Positions 1 through 12,213 of a DNA stretch of 64,000 nt are shown piece by piece (positions within the stretch are counted from its first letter, which is position 1; each line of letters starts with the position of its first letter). The position numbers were made by a program, and so were the translations under genes. The notes under the pieces were generated by a model, which made no database searches, was not told the DNA's origin, and worked only from the letters and a program-made list of their open reading frames with translations. Source of the stretch: Petrosia ficiformis (Eukaryota > Porifera > Demospongiae > Haplosclerida > Petrosiidae); NCBI GenBank assembly GCA_947044365.1, contig OX345638.1, positions 6,829,201 through 6,893,200 on the forward strand, in the 5' to 3' direction.

Positions 1-670
1 CCTAATTAGTGGGCAAGGCCTGACACGCTGCATACCCATATCCGGATCCGCGTAAGTGATTCGACGTACTTATATTACTGCAACGTACTTATAAATCTCC
101 CCCGACACAAACTGCATGGATGATAACACTAACTATCCCAGGGCCTAAACTGGGGGGCTCAGCCCCCCAAGACCCCCACAGTGATTAATGAAAAAGAATG
201 CAGACATAAAAGGAAAAAAACCTAACAGCAAGTCAGTAATTCCGACTGAGATCATTACCAAGCTCCTATGTCAGATCCTTAGTTAGCTTTTGAAGCCTGG
301 TCGTTCTACGACTGCAAGTATATGTAGAGCTGAATGGGCTTTTCTAACCTCATAGTTGAAAAAAAGAACACGCCCAGATTTAATTACGATGTCTGCACAT
401 AAAGAGATTCACAAATAATGTACGCGATAGGTCGGCGACGCTTTGATGAATTGCTCAACTTTATAAATAATTACGCTAGCTTTATTCCGATAATAATAGT
501 GAAGATTAATACATATTTAGATATTTTATGTTTACTGAAGTCAATCGTAATGATCTGAGCTAGGCAGCTAGTCTCATGTACAATCTAGTATGCTAGGTCT
601 CACTATGTGAAACCTAATCAGGGTTCTATCTATAAATTTTAGTGGGGGAGAACATATATAATGTCACAGC
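1..670. other. No gene seen
   Basis: No open frame with family features. The only clear structure is a short G/C-rich inverted repeat near 151-167, where GGGGGGCTCAGCCCCCC folds on itself, a motif often found at or near small transposon ends. Confidence 0.5.
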
Positions 671-677
671 ATGCATG

Positions 678-1081
678 TTACTGCATCAGTGTACAAACAA
701 TATGATGCTTGACTGAAAAATAAAGTGATCGAACAAGTTTCTTCATTAGTTCACTGTTTTCCTTCTTTTCTTCTTCACTGACTGAAACAATTTGTTCTAC
801 AATATCTCCATGCTCAAATGAAGTCTGAGATAACCCTTTTTTTCTACAGATGCCAAGTGCCACTCAGATTTTTCATGCTTGCTTAAAAGAGTAGTAGCCT
901 TAATCCAGTTATTAACAGGTCTTGTCACCCATGCACCACGAGCTTGCGCTGGTGGATTGCCAAAAGCCTTACAAACAGTACATATCATTCCTTTCCGTAG
1001 CACATAATCCATCCATGGGTGTTTTTCTTTCCATGAAGTATCATAATTTCTGCTCCAATTGCATAGTGAGGTGCATTGCAT
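678..1081 (-). pseudogene. hAT-type transposase relic (TTF-type zinc finger)
   Basis: Two overlapping minus-strand frames (1081-797 and 863-678) read as one protein segment broken by a frameshift near 845-860. The first part has the pattern W..YV..KG.ICTVCKAFGNPP, then a W..RPVNNW segment and KHEKSEWHLA, which is the TTF-type zinc finger that sits before the hAT transposase domain and in ZMYM/THAP12-like host proteins. The second part continues with CRKKGLSQTSFEHGD and a basic helix ending near LVRSLYFSVKHHI, as expected just after the finger. The catalytic DDE domain, the dimerisation domain and the termini are not found, so this is a decayed 5' fragment and not an active gene. Confidence 0.6.
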
Positions 1082-2340
1082 GATAGTATTAATGGCTCAA
1101 AATGAATTAGGACCACACTTGACATCAATAATAATCTCCATTTTGTTGCCATATTAGCTGATCAAACTAAGGAATGAAATTAATCATATCAAAATAGCAT
1201 CCAAGTAGATAATTAATTAACTGAACAATACAGAGTAGATGCAGACACATGTATAGAGACTAAATTACTGTTATATTATTTTGTTGTTTTTGACAACTGG
1301 ACAAATTTACACTAATTATGTTGTTTTGGGTGTATTAGTTGTATATAGAGTTGTTTGCATTGTATAGTCGACAATTATATCTATGTTACATATAAGTGAC
1401 ACAATAAATTATTATTGCTATTTATGTAGTCACATTGTCTGTTAGCCATGATTTTGTAATACAGTCAATTGTCTATGTTATATATAGTCTTTTTTCTATA
1501 TATGTTATTGTGTATATTTTTTATTTTTGCAAGTCTGTCCATTCAATAATAAACTGTTAACACTACATTGTTGCAAATAATGGTGGGCAAGTCATTGCTA
1601 AAATTCAATTCCAGGCCCTTTACGTATCTTCACAAGTCAATACTCTGCTCTACTGCCCTGGAGATGAAGCTGAATGTGTTCTCACCTCAACATATGATAA
1701 TATGGATGACAGAAATTGACGACAGTGTTATATCAGAATTTGATGTCTTTTTCAGAGTATGGAAGAATGTAATATTTGAGCAAGCACACAATTCAACTCA
1801 AGATGTTGAAAATAAAGGAGAATCAACCAATAATTTTAAGCTACTATTTTCAAATGTCTATTAATAGCAATGCATTCTTTTTATATAAAAGTGTATTGAG
1901 TATTATGTAATCTTGCAAGTTTGTTCGTTGAATTACGAAAAGCTTATAGTTAACAAATACAGTTTAATAGCAGTCCAACAAACAGTGGATATTAACATTT
2001 GCCGTTCCTGTTAAAACTACTTTCTCCACTTTCTCTTCATCATCAACTTCATCTTGCTCCCCCTCTATCAATCATGTGGTCAACGAAAGACTATCAGCAC
2101 AGGCATAGACAAAGGAACATACTGTAGAGTGGCTATATGATGTGACTTTGTTGTCTTATTGTAATAGGTCAGTTCGGATTTGTTAAAATATCACTTGCAA
2201 CCACAAATTAATTGTAATTACTAAGCACATTAAAATGTATATACATTAAGTTATACATAATCATATCAAATTAACTCAACTACTGAGCAAACAAGAGGTG
2301 CATCAAATATACAAGAGAATACAGTAGAACACAGCCTACA
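1082..2340. other. No supported gene
   Basis: AT-rich. A 98-codon plus-strand frame at 1568-1864 shows no recognisable motif and is not flanked by convincing splice sites; it may be chance. Nothing else stands out. Confidence 0.4.
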
Positions 2341-2375
2341 ATGCAGAAGAATGAAGAGGAGGAGGAGGGATGGTA

Positions 2376-3040
2376 AACATACAAAGAGATAAATAAATAG
2401 ACAGATATACGGACAAACAGATAGATAGCCAGACAGACAGCTAGATTACTTACCTCTAGTATGTGTAGAGTTTTGATGGTCTCTTGGAAAGTTTGAGGTT
2501 AGCGTAAGATTGATAACCCTCCATATGTAACAGCATTACAACAAGTGTTTGAGACATGAGAGATAATGTATAGATAGATAGATAGATACATAGGTATAGA
2601 AAGAAGACAGTCAGATAGAATTACATACAACAAATATAATATTATGTTACTAATGTCCTGTTAACCAGTGCATAGAATCTTCAGTAAATCTCTAACATTA
2701 TCTCAATATGTCCCTCAACACTTCTTCTTTCTTCCATAAGTGTACATTAGTGTAATGTTCACTAGTTCTTCTTCATACTTTTCATGTGAACGTATGGCTC
2801 TTCATTCCACACACATGTATTTTTCATCATACTCTACAATCCATTACTTTTATTAGTTTGAGATAACAGATACAATTATTAACATAAATATGAAAAGTGC
2901 GTGCAGATGGATGGATGAATGGTAGATAGACAAATACATTTTATACGGCATGTATAGACAAATGAATGCAATGATGAATGAATAGATGAAAGAATGAATG
3001 GATACATGTACACATAGATAGATGAATGATTGGATAAAGG
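2376..3040. repeat. Tetranucleotide microsatellites (GATA/GATG-type)
   Basis: Several imperfect runs of GATA, TAGA, GACA and GATG/GAATG units at about 2376-2445, 2565-2600 and 2905-3040. Minus-strand frames here are low-complexity shadows of the repeat. Confidence 0.8.
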
Positions 3041-3384
3041 TACATATAATCATGTTAACTGAGTCATCTGGCCCAAAGTGAGAAATGTGCAAAATAGGAA
3101 TCTCTACGTGCAATGATGCTCTATATTATGAATTTATCAAAAAATGCACATGCATACATTTATGTATGTGTATATAAATATATGTACATGTATATACATG
3201 TACATGGACCTGCTCTTGAGGTAATTTGGAGATCCATCTGATTGATGAAAATCCTATATATTCCATCAGCTCAATAGGACAATGTGAACAGGTACTTGAA
3301 GAATATAAATCAACAGGTAGTCTAGTCATAAAAGAAAATTGCAATTATAAACAAACCAAAACCATAACTCATGCCAAGTACATA

Positions 3385-3892
3385 CACAGACCACAACAAC
3401 AATCACACCTAGTACGTACACAGACCACAACCATACAAGACATCTGGTATATACATAGACCACAACCATACAATACACCTGGTACATACACAGACCACAA
3501 TCATACAGTATACCTGGTACACACACAGACCACAACCATGCATCACGCTTAGTACATACACAGACCACAACCATACACCACACCTAGTACATACACAGAC
3601 CACAACCATACACCACACCTAGTACGTACACAGACCACAACCATACAACACACCTAGTACATACACAGACCACAACCATACACCACACCTAGTATACATA
3701 CACAGACCACAACCATATAACACACCTAGTACATACACAGACCACAACCATACACCACACCTAGTACATACACAGACCACAACCATACACCACACCTAGT
3801 ACATACACTGACCACAACCATACAACACACCTAGTACATACACAGACCACAACCATACAACACACCTAGTACATACACAGACCACAACCATA
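3385..3892. repeat. 35-bp minisatellite, about 14-15 copies
   Basis: Tandem units containing CACACCTAGTACATACACAG followed by ACCACAACCATAC, period 35 bp with occasional 36-bp units. The first three or four units are more diverged and the later ones nearly identical, as in expansion by slippage or unequal exchange. Open frames on both strands are consequences of the repeat. Confidence 0.9.
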
Positions 3893-3899
3893 TGCATGC

Positions 3900-4860
3900 T
3901 TTATGCTCGGTAGTATGTTAAATTTTCGTTGAAATTCAATTGAAACAAAAATTAAATATTCAGTGATATATCATATGAATCGATAATAAGTGCTAAAATT
4001 TAAAATTGAACAAATTGACCATCAAGTATTTACCAAGAAAACTGAAGCTTCAGATTTGTAAGAATCCCCTTGTTGATTTGTCTACATACTCACTAGTCCT
4101 TATGCTAACTTCGAAGCAAGCTTCAAGCATTTCCTAAAATCTATGAAGGCAGGAGAATCTGGTACAATTCGACCGTCTTTAGCTGTCATGCACATTTTTT
4201 TGAAAGGCAATCGTTTTCCCATTTCCACATGGAATAAAGATATGTGACTGCACTGAGTTTGCACAGAACCTTAAGCTTCTGCCACATTAAGTTTTGTTTA
4301 GATCTGCATTCTTCTAAATGAATCTCACAGTAAAACCATGGCTGTTTGGCTCATTTGAAGATGTATGTGGGCAGTGTTAATTAAAGTAATAAACATCAAT
4401 TATAATTATGTAATTATACCATTTTAACACAACGTATAAGTACAATGTGGTTTGTTAAGTACTCTAGTCGTACTAAAAATACTAAAACGTTGACATAATT
4501 ATACTATAGATTATTTTTATCTTTCAAATTATATTTCTGCGTATGAGAAAACTAATAACCGCAATGTACAAAAGACAAATTCTCTCATTTGTTCAAGAGC
4601 TGGTATTACCCAGTTACCATGTGTGACTTCATCAACACATCTCTGAAACCACTGAATCTTCTTGTACTAACACTTCTACATATAGAAATACATGTAGAAT
4701 GACCTCATGATATTAATAACTAAACAATGTTTAAATATAATAATAATGAAATATTAACACACACAAAACAAATCCTACTAAGAATGACAAACCAATGAAC
4801 AGACAATGGACAAACTGACATACTGTATGTACATATTTATGAACAACAAATTGACATGTG
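3900..4860. other. No gene seen
   Basis: AT-rich unique sequence without recognisable coding signal or strong repeat. Confidence 0.4.
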
Positions 4861-4865
4861 TACAT

Positions 4866-5020
4866 AAGAACAAACACACATTTAGACAAACAGACATATA
4901 TACAGATGAACAAACAGACATTTAGACAAACAGACATATATACAGATGAACAAACAGACATTGAGACAAACAGACATATATACAGATGAACAAACAGACA
5001 TTTAGACAAACAGACATATG
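4866..5020. repeat. 40-bp minisatellite, about 4 copies
   Basis: Units built from ACAAACAGACATTTAGACAA plus ACAGACATATATACAGATGA; one unit carries a TTTAG to TTGAG change. The 92-codon minus-strand frame over it is low-complexity and rejected as a gene. Confidence 0.85.
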
Positions 5021-5224
5021 TATGTATACACCTGAGAGGATTTCAGAGGAACATATAGATGGACAGACAGATGGACAAAAGCATAAATGAATACATGCAT
5101 GTGGATATGTCTATATATCACATGCATGTATTCATTCATGTTGAATATGTTTAATAATCTAATTAAATTTCTAAAAGAGGTTTGATTTTAACATTTTTTC
5201 ATGTTCATATCAAGATATTAGACT

Positions 5225-5390
5225 AATCCCTGTCTGTCTTTCCAAACGTCCATCTGTCCATCCATCCACCAATTCATTTATGCATCCATTCATCCATCCA
5301 TTCACCCACCCACCCAACCATCCATCCATCCATCCATTAACTCACCCACCCATCCATCCATCCATCCACCCATCCATCCATCAAACCTTC
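5225..5390. repeat. CATC/CCAT tetranucleotide microsatellite
   Basis: Imperfect (CATC)n run interspersed with CACCCACC; it gives a spurious His-Pro-rich frame. Confidence 0.9.
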
Positions 5391-5394
5391 ATAA

Positions 5395-6500
5395 TAGAAG
5401 AAAATACTTCACTTGTAGTGTCTTTTCTTCAGGTCATCAATATTGGCACGTCTTTTCTTAAATACCACAGACACACATCAAATTCATGATTTCTTCCTAA
5501 ATACATAAATACATTCACATTCATCATGATCATTTAATTGGGTGTAGAGGTTTACATAAACCTCAAATCATGTTGATATATACAACAATACAATCCTGAT
5601 AGACCTGATAGATAATGATGACTGTTTGCTTAATGCTTAATGCTTACTATCCTGTTTTGCATTACATGTTCGTTCTAGTCTTCAGTTATGAATCCCTTAA
5701 TAAAATATATCACATAATTATTATTATAACGTTTCCTTGGTATATACCTATCAGATAAACCTATCAACCTGGAAATGATATCACCAGTGGTGTGGTATTG
5801 ATACTGAGCTGTATACAAAGTGTATGGGAGAAGGACAAGAGTGGCAAAAATAGGCCAAAATGTCCGGCGGTTGGCTGGGTGTTTCCGCACCCCTTGATAT
5901 CGCCTGGTTTGAATGTTGTGCAATCTGCAGGTTATTATGACTAAATGTTAGTTACAAACATCACATCACTTGATTGATCAACACAATTTTGTCACAGCTT
6001 TCGTGGAAAATTCATCGATGGGGAGAGCAAATTGTGAATTTCAAAGATAATTGGGGGGAGGGAGGGTGTTTAATCCTTTAAGACTTATAATTAAACTGAG
6101 CATGTATGTTTACATTTATAAATTAAATGTGTGGATGGTGCACTTTTAATGCATAGTTAATTCTTTTCAGTTCTATAACTCACATGTTTTATAATATTCA
6201 TAACGAGAACTTAAAGATTAGCTGTCATAAGAGCAATGCTCACATCCTTGCCAACCTTTACAACATCCTCATTTTAAACAGTACAGATTTTTAACTTACT
6301 TTGTTACACAAATCACTTTCTAAGAATGCCAAACACACCCAAACCATGTTTTGATAGATGTGGAAAAGCAGCAAGATCATTGATTGAAAGCCCAGTAATT
6401 ATCCACACTTACAGTGTCTCTAATTGTTTATAACTTTGAATATGCTAGCTGTTTAGTTTCCATTTTTGTACCATTTTAAAGCAAATATATCCGGCTGTTT
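5395..6500. other. No supported gene
   Basis: An 82-codon minus-strand frame at 5675-5923 matches no family I recognise. No clear repeat structure; ordinary spacer DNA. Confidence 0.35.
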
Positions 6501-6504
6501 TATG

Positions 6505-6850
6505 TTAAAAAGTGTATATAGAGAAAAAAATATCCCTATGATTGCTTTATCGTGTCCACCATTCAGTAATTAGTACTAGTCATGGCCAACTTTATGATGC
6601 CTGAAACACATCAGCCTATCATAGTTATTATTTTGATTATCTACTCTGTTTACCTTTTATAGAACCTTATAGAACTTTAGAAATATATTTCAGGTAGAAT
6701 AGCTCGCTATTAGTAAGCTACACAGCTCTCTTGAGCGCGCGTTCTTTATACGCCACGCCCATTAATTGACCGAGCCCCCCAGGGAATGACGCAACTTCCT
6801 TACCTACGTATACAACGCATACTCGGGCAAGTGGACACGGTTCGAACCCG
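6505..6850. repeat. Dispersed MITE-like family A, copy 1
   Basis: Shares long blocks with 20650-21030, 25780-26220 (inverted), 58560-58745 (inverted), 62980-63205 (inverted) and 63605-63930. Diagnostic blocks are GTGTATATAGAGAAAAAAA at one end, an internal ATATATTTCAGGYAGAATAG, and near the other end CACGCCCATTAATTGACC followed by GAATGACGCAACTTCC and CTACGTATACAACGCA. It has no coding capacity. The copy ends about 130 bp before the complete transposon at 6985. Confidence 0.85.
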
Positions 6851-6978
6851 CAATCAAGCCATAAAAATTAATTGAAAATTTAAACGACTTTTAAAAGTTA
6901 TGACATGTATACACTTAATTCGTCATCAACGACTTCATATTTATTATGTGCGTACTCATCATTCATTACAAAAGGATT

Positions 6979-7021
6979 CAAACCTACGGAAGCGTATTAG
7001 GGCCTCATCATTTATCATTTC
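6979..7021. repeat. Left target duplication and terminal inverted repeat
   Basis: CAAACC (6979-6984) abuts TACGGAAGCGTATTAGGGCC at 6985. The inverted repeat extends to about 7021 and matches the right end in about 35 of 37 positions. It is followed by two TCATTTCTTTTGACTCG-type subterminal direct repeats (to about 7056). Confidence 0.92.
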
Positions 7022-7102
7022 TTTTGACTCGTTTTCATTTCTTTTGACTCGTTTTCTAATTAAAAATTGCGTCAATTAAAATATATTATTGCAAGAAACA
7101 AT

Positions 7103-10100
7103 ATGGACTCGGATGAAGATGAAGAAGACACTAAAACAAAATTTGACGGTAAACCGTATGTATTACAATATCTGTAAGCGTCATGTATTATTTATAATAG
7201 TAGCTTTGGAAGGCTATATACAACAAGCCAAACGCCAAAGGTTGTCTTTGACGAAAAAGAAAAAAAATCCATCTGAAAAACATGAGTCTAGTCTTTTCAG
7301 TCAGCAGTTAATGGTAATCATATTAACTGCACATTTCTCAGTAATCAGATTGCTGTCTTATATATAGTTATCTGTAGGAAGGATGAAATATAGCAGTACT
7401 AAAAATAAAGGCATAATTGAGAAAGGAACTTGCGAGAAAATAGTGTTTCACAGATCCTGCAGTTATCAACACATGCTTAAGAAGTGTACTGCCAAACTGT
7501 TTCCTGATGAACAAAGTGACAATTTCCATTATTATCTTGCTGACAGCACAGGCCTTAGTTTATCAAAAGATGGATTATTGTCCATTGATGATGAAGATGG
7601 AATAGAGAAAACTATACCTTGGACCCTTCAGAATTATCTGAAAGTTTCAAATATCAAATATGCATCTAAAACAAAATTATTTTGTGTTCAACGTAGTTCA
7701 GGTAAGTATAGTTTAGATTTGTATAATTATGATTATACAATTTAATGACAACATATGATATATTGTACTTTGAATGATATCGGATACTTATAATTACAAT
7801 TATCATAATATATATCTATTATGTATAGGTTCCCACTCGAGTTTGACAAAGTCTGGCAATTATCCCCTGGTTGAAAGCAAGGAACCATCACTAGTGGTTG
7901 ACAAACCAGTATTCTTTAAGGATTTGAAGTCAGATAAAGAGTCTAGTGGTATGTAATATAATATTATATATAATATATATATATATATACAGACACTTAT
8001 GACTGTAATTAGGATGAATTATACCAGCAAATAGACCCATTCAAAATTGGGATAAATACAATGATAGAGTTGGGTAGGAGATAGCTTATAAATTAAAGAA
8101 TGGTTGTGCAGATACTTAAGAATTACAGCTATAATAATTATTATTATTATACTCATTTACAAACAAAGGTTCTGATGGTATGGCTTCTATCAGTAAACAA
8201 AAGCTAATGATGAAATTAAATCTCCATTTGCTGAAAATGCTTTGAATGATATTGATGAAGTACCTACTGATGTTGCTACTGTTGAGTTGCCATCTTCTGA
8301 TTGTGAGTAGCTATATAGATTATATATGTGCATTACTAATACTGTTTTTGTAACAATGAACATTCTAGCAATTCTACCCTTTGAGCCACTTTTCATAGGC
8401 AAGCGCCAGAGCATGTATAAACCTGACAAACACATGTTTGTTAATAACGAATCTCAACAGAATTTGCTGACTTCATTTATAGACAATGATGAAATGAAAA
8501 TGGAAGCAAGGAACGAAGTAGATCTGTCAGAGAGTGAGATGATTTTATTTGAGGCCAATCCATGTCATTTCGGATGTGAATTTAGTGGATTCAGGGATGG
8601 TATGATTTAATTATGTTTATGTTGAGATGTTAGTGACTTGTGCAATAATGTAGGTGAAATTATGTATGACTTCGTTGAGAGTTATGATACAACAACTGGG
8701 GAGATTATATATAAGAAACCTAACATAGGTATAATATGCATGCATGTTTTGCCATTACATACATGTACATTATTCTTATTTCTAATGAAAGGTTCATCTC
8801 CAAGTTTATGGAGTAATGGTATTGCTGTTCAAGGAGTTGCCATGTTAATGTGTGTTGTTCTTAACAACTTCCATTCAATGGCTACCTATAAATGGAATTG
8901 CATTGATGTCATGCTTGGGGAAGATGAATTATACCCTGTTATTTACGTAACATCTTCAGGGAAGTATGAATGTGTTGTTAATATACCATTGATAAAAAAG
9001 CAATATACAAGATCATTCACTGTTGAAGGTGATTATTCAAAAAGTATAAAAGTGATTTTGTATATCACTATTACATCATATTATAATCCTAGAATCCAAT
9101 GGCCAACTCTCTGTTATTATGAATGTTTGTACTCAACCATCTAATGAAGAAGGTATAATAATGATAACATCATGCATAATTATTTCAAAAATTATAATTT
9201 TTTTAATGAGGGTGCATTATTGATAATGATCTCAAGCAACTGCTGACAAAGGAAACTTGCATTAGTTTGTTTATTCAGTTATTTAATTGGTTGTAAGTTG
9301 ATACTTGTTTTCTTTTAGACCCTCAGAAAATTACTCTTCTGGATATTATCGGTAGTGGAAGTTATGGTATTGTTCGAAGGGCAATATGGAGGGGAATGAA
9401 AGTAGCAGCAAAAGTGCTTCATTTTCCTGAACGGACTAGTCGTACCATTCAATCTGAATTAAATGCTTACAGGTATGATAATTATAGTACAGACATCAAG
9501 TACTTATTAATTTTGTTACTTATATGTGCAGATCACTTCATCATCCAAACATTGTGATGATGCTAGGTTCTATTATTGAAGAAGCACGTATAATCTTTAT
9601 AATGAATTTAGTGGATGGTTCAGATCTACAGTCCTTAATATTCAATGAAAGTGAACGTAAGGTAAGATATCTCCATACATGCAGCTTACATTTTCAAAGT
9701 TTTATAATTATTATAGCTAAAAAAATCAGAGAAAGTTTATATTTCCATTCAAATTTGTCAAGCCCTTCTATTCCTGCACACTTGTGTACCCCAAATGGCT
9801 CACCTTGACATAAAGCCTCCAAACATACTGGTATGTACACATAATATATTTTTTTCAATAGCTTCAATTCATAATTTTTTTCATGATGTTAATAGGTTGA
9901 AAATAACCTCCATGTATTCCTCAGTGACTTCGGAGTATCACGTATTATCTCATCTACTAATATTACAAGTACAAGTGCTAGCAACATTGGCACACCTGGC
10001 TATCAGTCGCCAGAGCAGCTACGTGCTGAGGTAATTGATATAATGTGTGACGTATATGCGTTTGGTGCAGTCATGGTTGTACTGTTTGGAGAGAAGGTGT

Positions 10101-10279
10101 TATGGGAAGGGGTTTCAGCTTTTCAAATTATGTGCAAAATAACATGTGAGAATCAATATCCATCAACTAAACATCTTGACAATGAAATTCAGGCGATTTG
10201 TAACAGATGCCTGATTGAACGGGAAAAACGTTCTTCATCTACTGAAATACTACTAATGCTTCTGCAAATTGAAATCTAA
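7103..10279 (+). CDS. Ig-like/protein kinase (TKL-like) cargo gene of the transposon
   Basis: Hand-built 13-exon model, 687 aa: 7103-7148, 7204-7313, 7368-7701, 7829-7948, 8204-8302, 8399-8599, 8654-8728, 8792-9028, 9093-9152, 9319-9472, 9532-9661, 9717-9830, 9896-10279. All junctions are GT-AG and in phase; most early introns are phase 1. Residues ~55-165 form a domain ending in WTLQNYLKVS and KTKLFCVQR that I know only as a recurrent sponge module. Residues ~330-427 look Ig-like: a Trp in YKWN, IYVTSSGKYEC, then GQLSVIMNV. Residues ~428-687 are a kinase: Gly loop GSGSYGIV, VAAKVL Lys, HLDIKPPNIL catalytic loop (Leu in place of the usual HRD Arg), SDFGVSR, GTPGYQSPE, and DVYAFGAVM. All catalytic residues are present, so activity is plausible. 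No signal peptide is seen. Function for the host or the transposon is unknown. Exon 6 could instead start at 8350. Confidence 0.85.
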
Positions 10280-10451
10280 TTGACTACTTATTGAGAAATA
10301 TACTATTCATTTCATATATAGCTGATCTGAGCTTTCTAATTTTCTTTGTGTTTGGAGAAGACTTATAACACTTGTTAACCTCAAAACTTATCATTAACAT
10401 TTAAACAAGTTTTTGTTATTCTAATTATAACAGAGTTTATGATTGAACAAA

Positions 10452-12118
10452 TCACATAATACTACTAAAATGGTGTGTTAGTATAATATAGAGATTTAAT
10501 GCATCAGTAATACTACAAGGCATCTCCAAATTATTACTGTGAAGGTATGACTGAACTAAGAGCAAAACTTCTAGTGATGCTGGTGGGTGTGGTGGACTAG
10601 CATACTGTGAAACAACATCAATATTATCCATTTGAATTTCTTTTAAATAATCGGTGGTACCTGTGATGTAAATTATTACTGAAAAATTATACTTGAATAA
10701 CTATTACATACCTCGTAATTGTGGCATAAAATACAACACATCAGGTATTCCTGATTTTGTTGTTCCATATTTATTTGGTCGAATACAGTGGCAGTTCCAT
10801 TCCCTTGCCAACCCATCAAGTTCTGATTGCAGTATATGCATGAAGCATATTCTCAAACAATCACTAGAAGAATGAAATTATGAAAAATCATAACTTATAT
10901 ATATAATTAATAGCAATAATAATAATATTAGCGTACAGATGAACTTGATTGGTTTCGTTAAACAGTTGGTACTCTTTAAGTCCCTAACAAATGTTGTAAA
11001 GATGGATCATTTCATACCATTAACTTAATATATTACCTTAAACAAATCCATCCACCACAGTGCAGACATTCTTTTGAGCTGGCTCCACCAGGATTCAATT
11101 CTCTGATTTATGATAAGATGACATTGTAATTTGTAAATGTCAAAACAAATTACCTGATTGGAGACAGATTTTCCATAAACAAAACTGCCTTCTTTTCTGC
11201 GCAAAAAGGGATGCACAAAAGCAATTGATGTATTTTCTGTTCCAAGATCCCCTCTAATAATATTAGGGACACCTACAATAAAAGCAATCTATTTAGGACA
11301 TGAATTTTATCAACAATTTGTGACCTCCCAACTGTTTCACACAACTCAAATAATAATGTGTGATAATCTTTGGATCATTATTTGATGTAGACACTTTCAA
11401 CCACATTATACGACGGGAATAACTAATAATACACCAGATAAAATTAATAAGAACTTATAATTATGCATACTAATACATACCCATCAATGCAGCCATGTAT
11501 GGCAAAGCCATATGGTTTCAACTTGTCGTATCCATCTATATGCCATACAAAATTGGGTCCCTGAAAACAATAATGATATCTTTAAAAATTATATAATGTG
11601 TAATCAAAACACCTTGCTGTTATACAGCCTGCGTCGAATCCTTCTTTTCTTCCTGTTTTTAACACCACTTGGATCTATAACTTTCAGCAATTGTTGAACA
11701 AAAACTCTAATGTTATAAATAATTATTTTATTATAATAATTATGACTATATTTTTACTCACTGAGATACAGAACATTTATATTTCAAGTTTAAACGTCTC
11801 CACATACTACGATAGCCAAGAAGTGATCCTGAACACTTGAGTTCACTCTGTAGTAAGACAATAGTATAATTGAATTAGAGTTGCTTGTCTATTACTCACT
11901 AGAATACATCCATAGACATGACATAAATGAGAAATAGAAGGTTTCAGTCGCCTTTTTAAACCTTTCCTTTTCAGGATTCTTTTAAGTTGCCGTAAAGACA
12001 GTTGGTATCCATGCTGATGCTGCAGAAAGTTACAAATAGTTTTATATCTGTACCCTTCCACAAAGTATAACACTATTAGATCTTGAAGAGAATGCTGTCC
12101 AATCAACATCGCAGCCAT
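10452..12118 (-). CDS. IS3-like DDE transposase/integrase
   Basis: Ten-exon model, 389 aa: 12118-11900, 11847-11762, 11706-11613, 11560-11481, 11422-11325, 11272-11154, 11102-11037, 10983-10937, 10863-10712, 10660-10452. All junctions agree in phase. The N-terminus is a helix-turn-helix (YRYKTICNFLQHQHGYQLSL, then RQLKRILKRKGLKRR) as in IS3 OrfA. The rve core has HIDGYDKLKPYG (Asp142), YSRRIMWLKV, RGDLGTEN (Asp201) and RIESWWSQLK (Glu235), giving D-x58-D-x33-E, so the catalytic triad is complete. The C-terminal part has WNCHCIRPNK, SGIPDVLYF and a VVSQYASPPHPP tail typical of this metazoan family. One intron uses the weak donor GTCACA (11324). It is convergent with the kinase gene, with 172 bp between stop codons. 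It likely mobilises the element via the 37-bp ends. Confidence 0.88.
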
Positions 12119-12213
12119 TTTGTTTTAACAACAAAATCACATTATTCAAAATAGGAAATGAGAAATAGAAAATGAGAAATAACAAATGAGAAATAACAAA
12201 TTGCTGATGTAGA

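Noticed and set aside
1568..1864. 98-codon plus frame as a gene
   Set aside because: No motif, splice partner or repeat relationship; cannot be supported.
3326..3618. Cys/Val/Tyr-rich minus frames and a plus frame over the 35-bp repeat
   Set aside because: Low-complexity translations of a minisatellite with no start context or homology.
3385..3892. Regular 35-bp repeats as a CRISPR array
   Set aside because: The whole period is conserved and there are no unique spacers; the genome is eukaryotic. It is a minisatellite.
4731..5009. 92-codon minus frame (CLFVHLYICLFV)
   Set aside because: Translation of the 40-bp tandem repeat.
5675..5923. 82-codon minus frame as a retroelement piece
   Set aside because: I could not match it to any conserved block; left as unassigned.
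8169..8203. Exon 5 of the kinase starting at 8170
   Set aside because: That frame hits TGA after about 25 codons; the acceptor at 8203 restores the phase and an open frame.
8190..8435. 81-codon minus frame over kinase exons 5-6
   Set aside because: Antisense shadow; the plus strand explains the region with phase-consistent exons.
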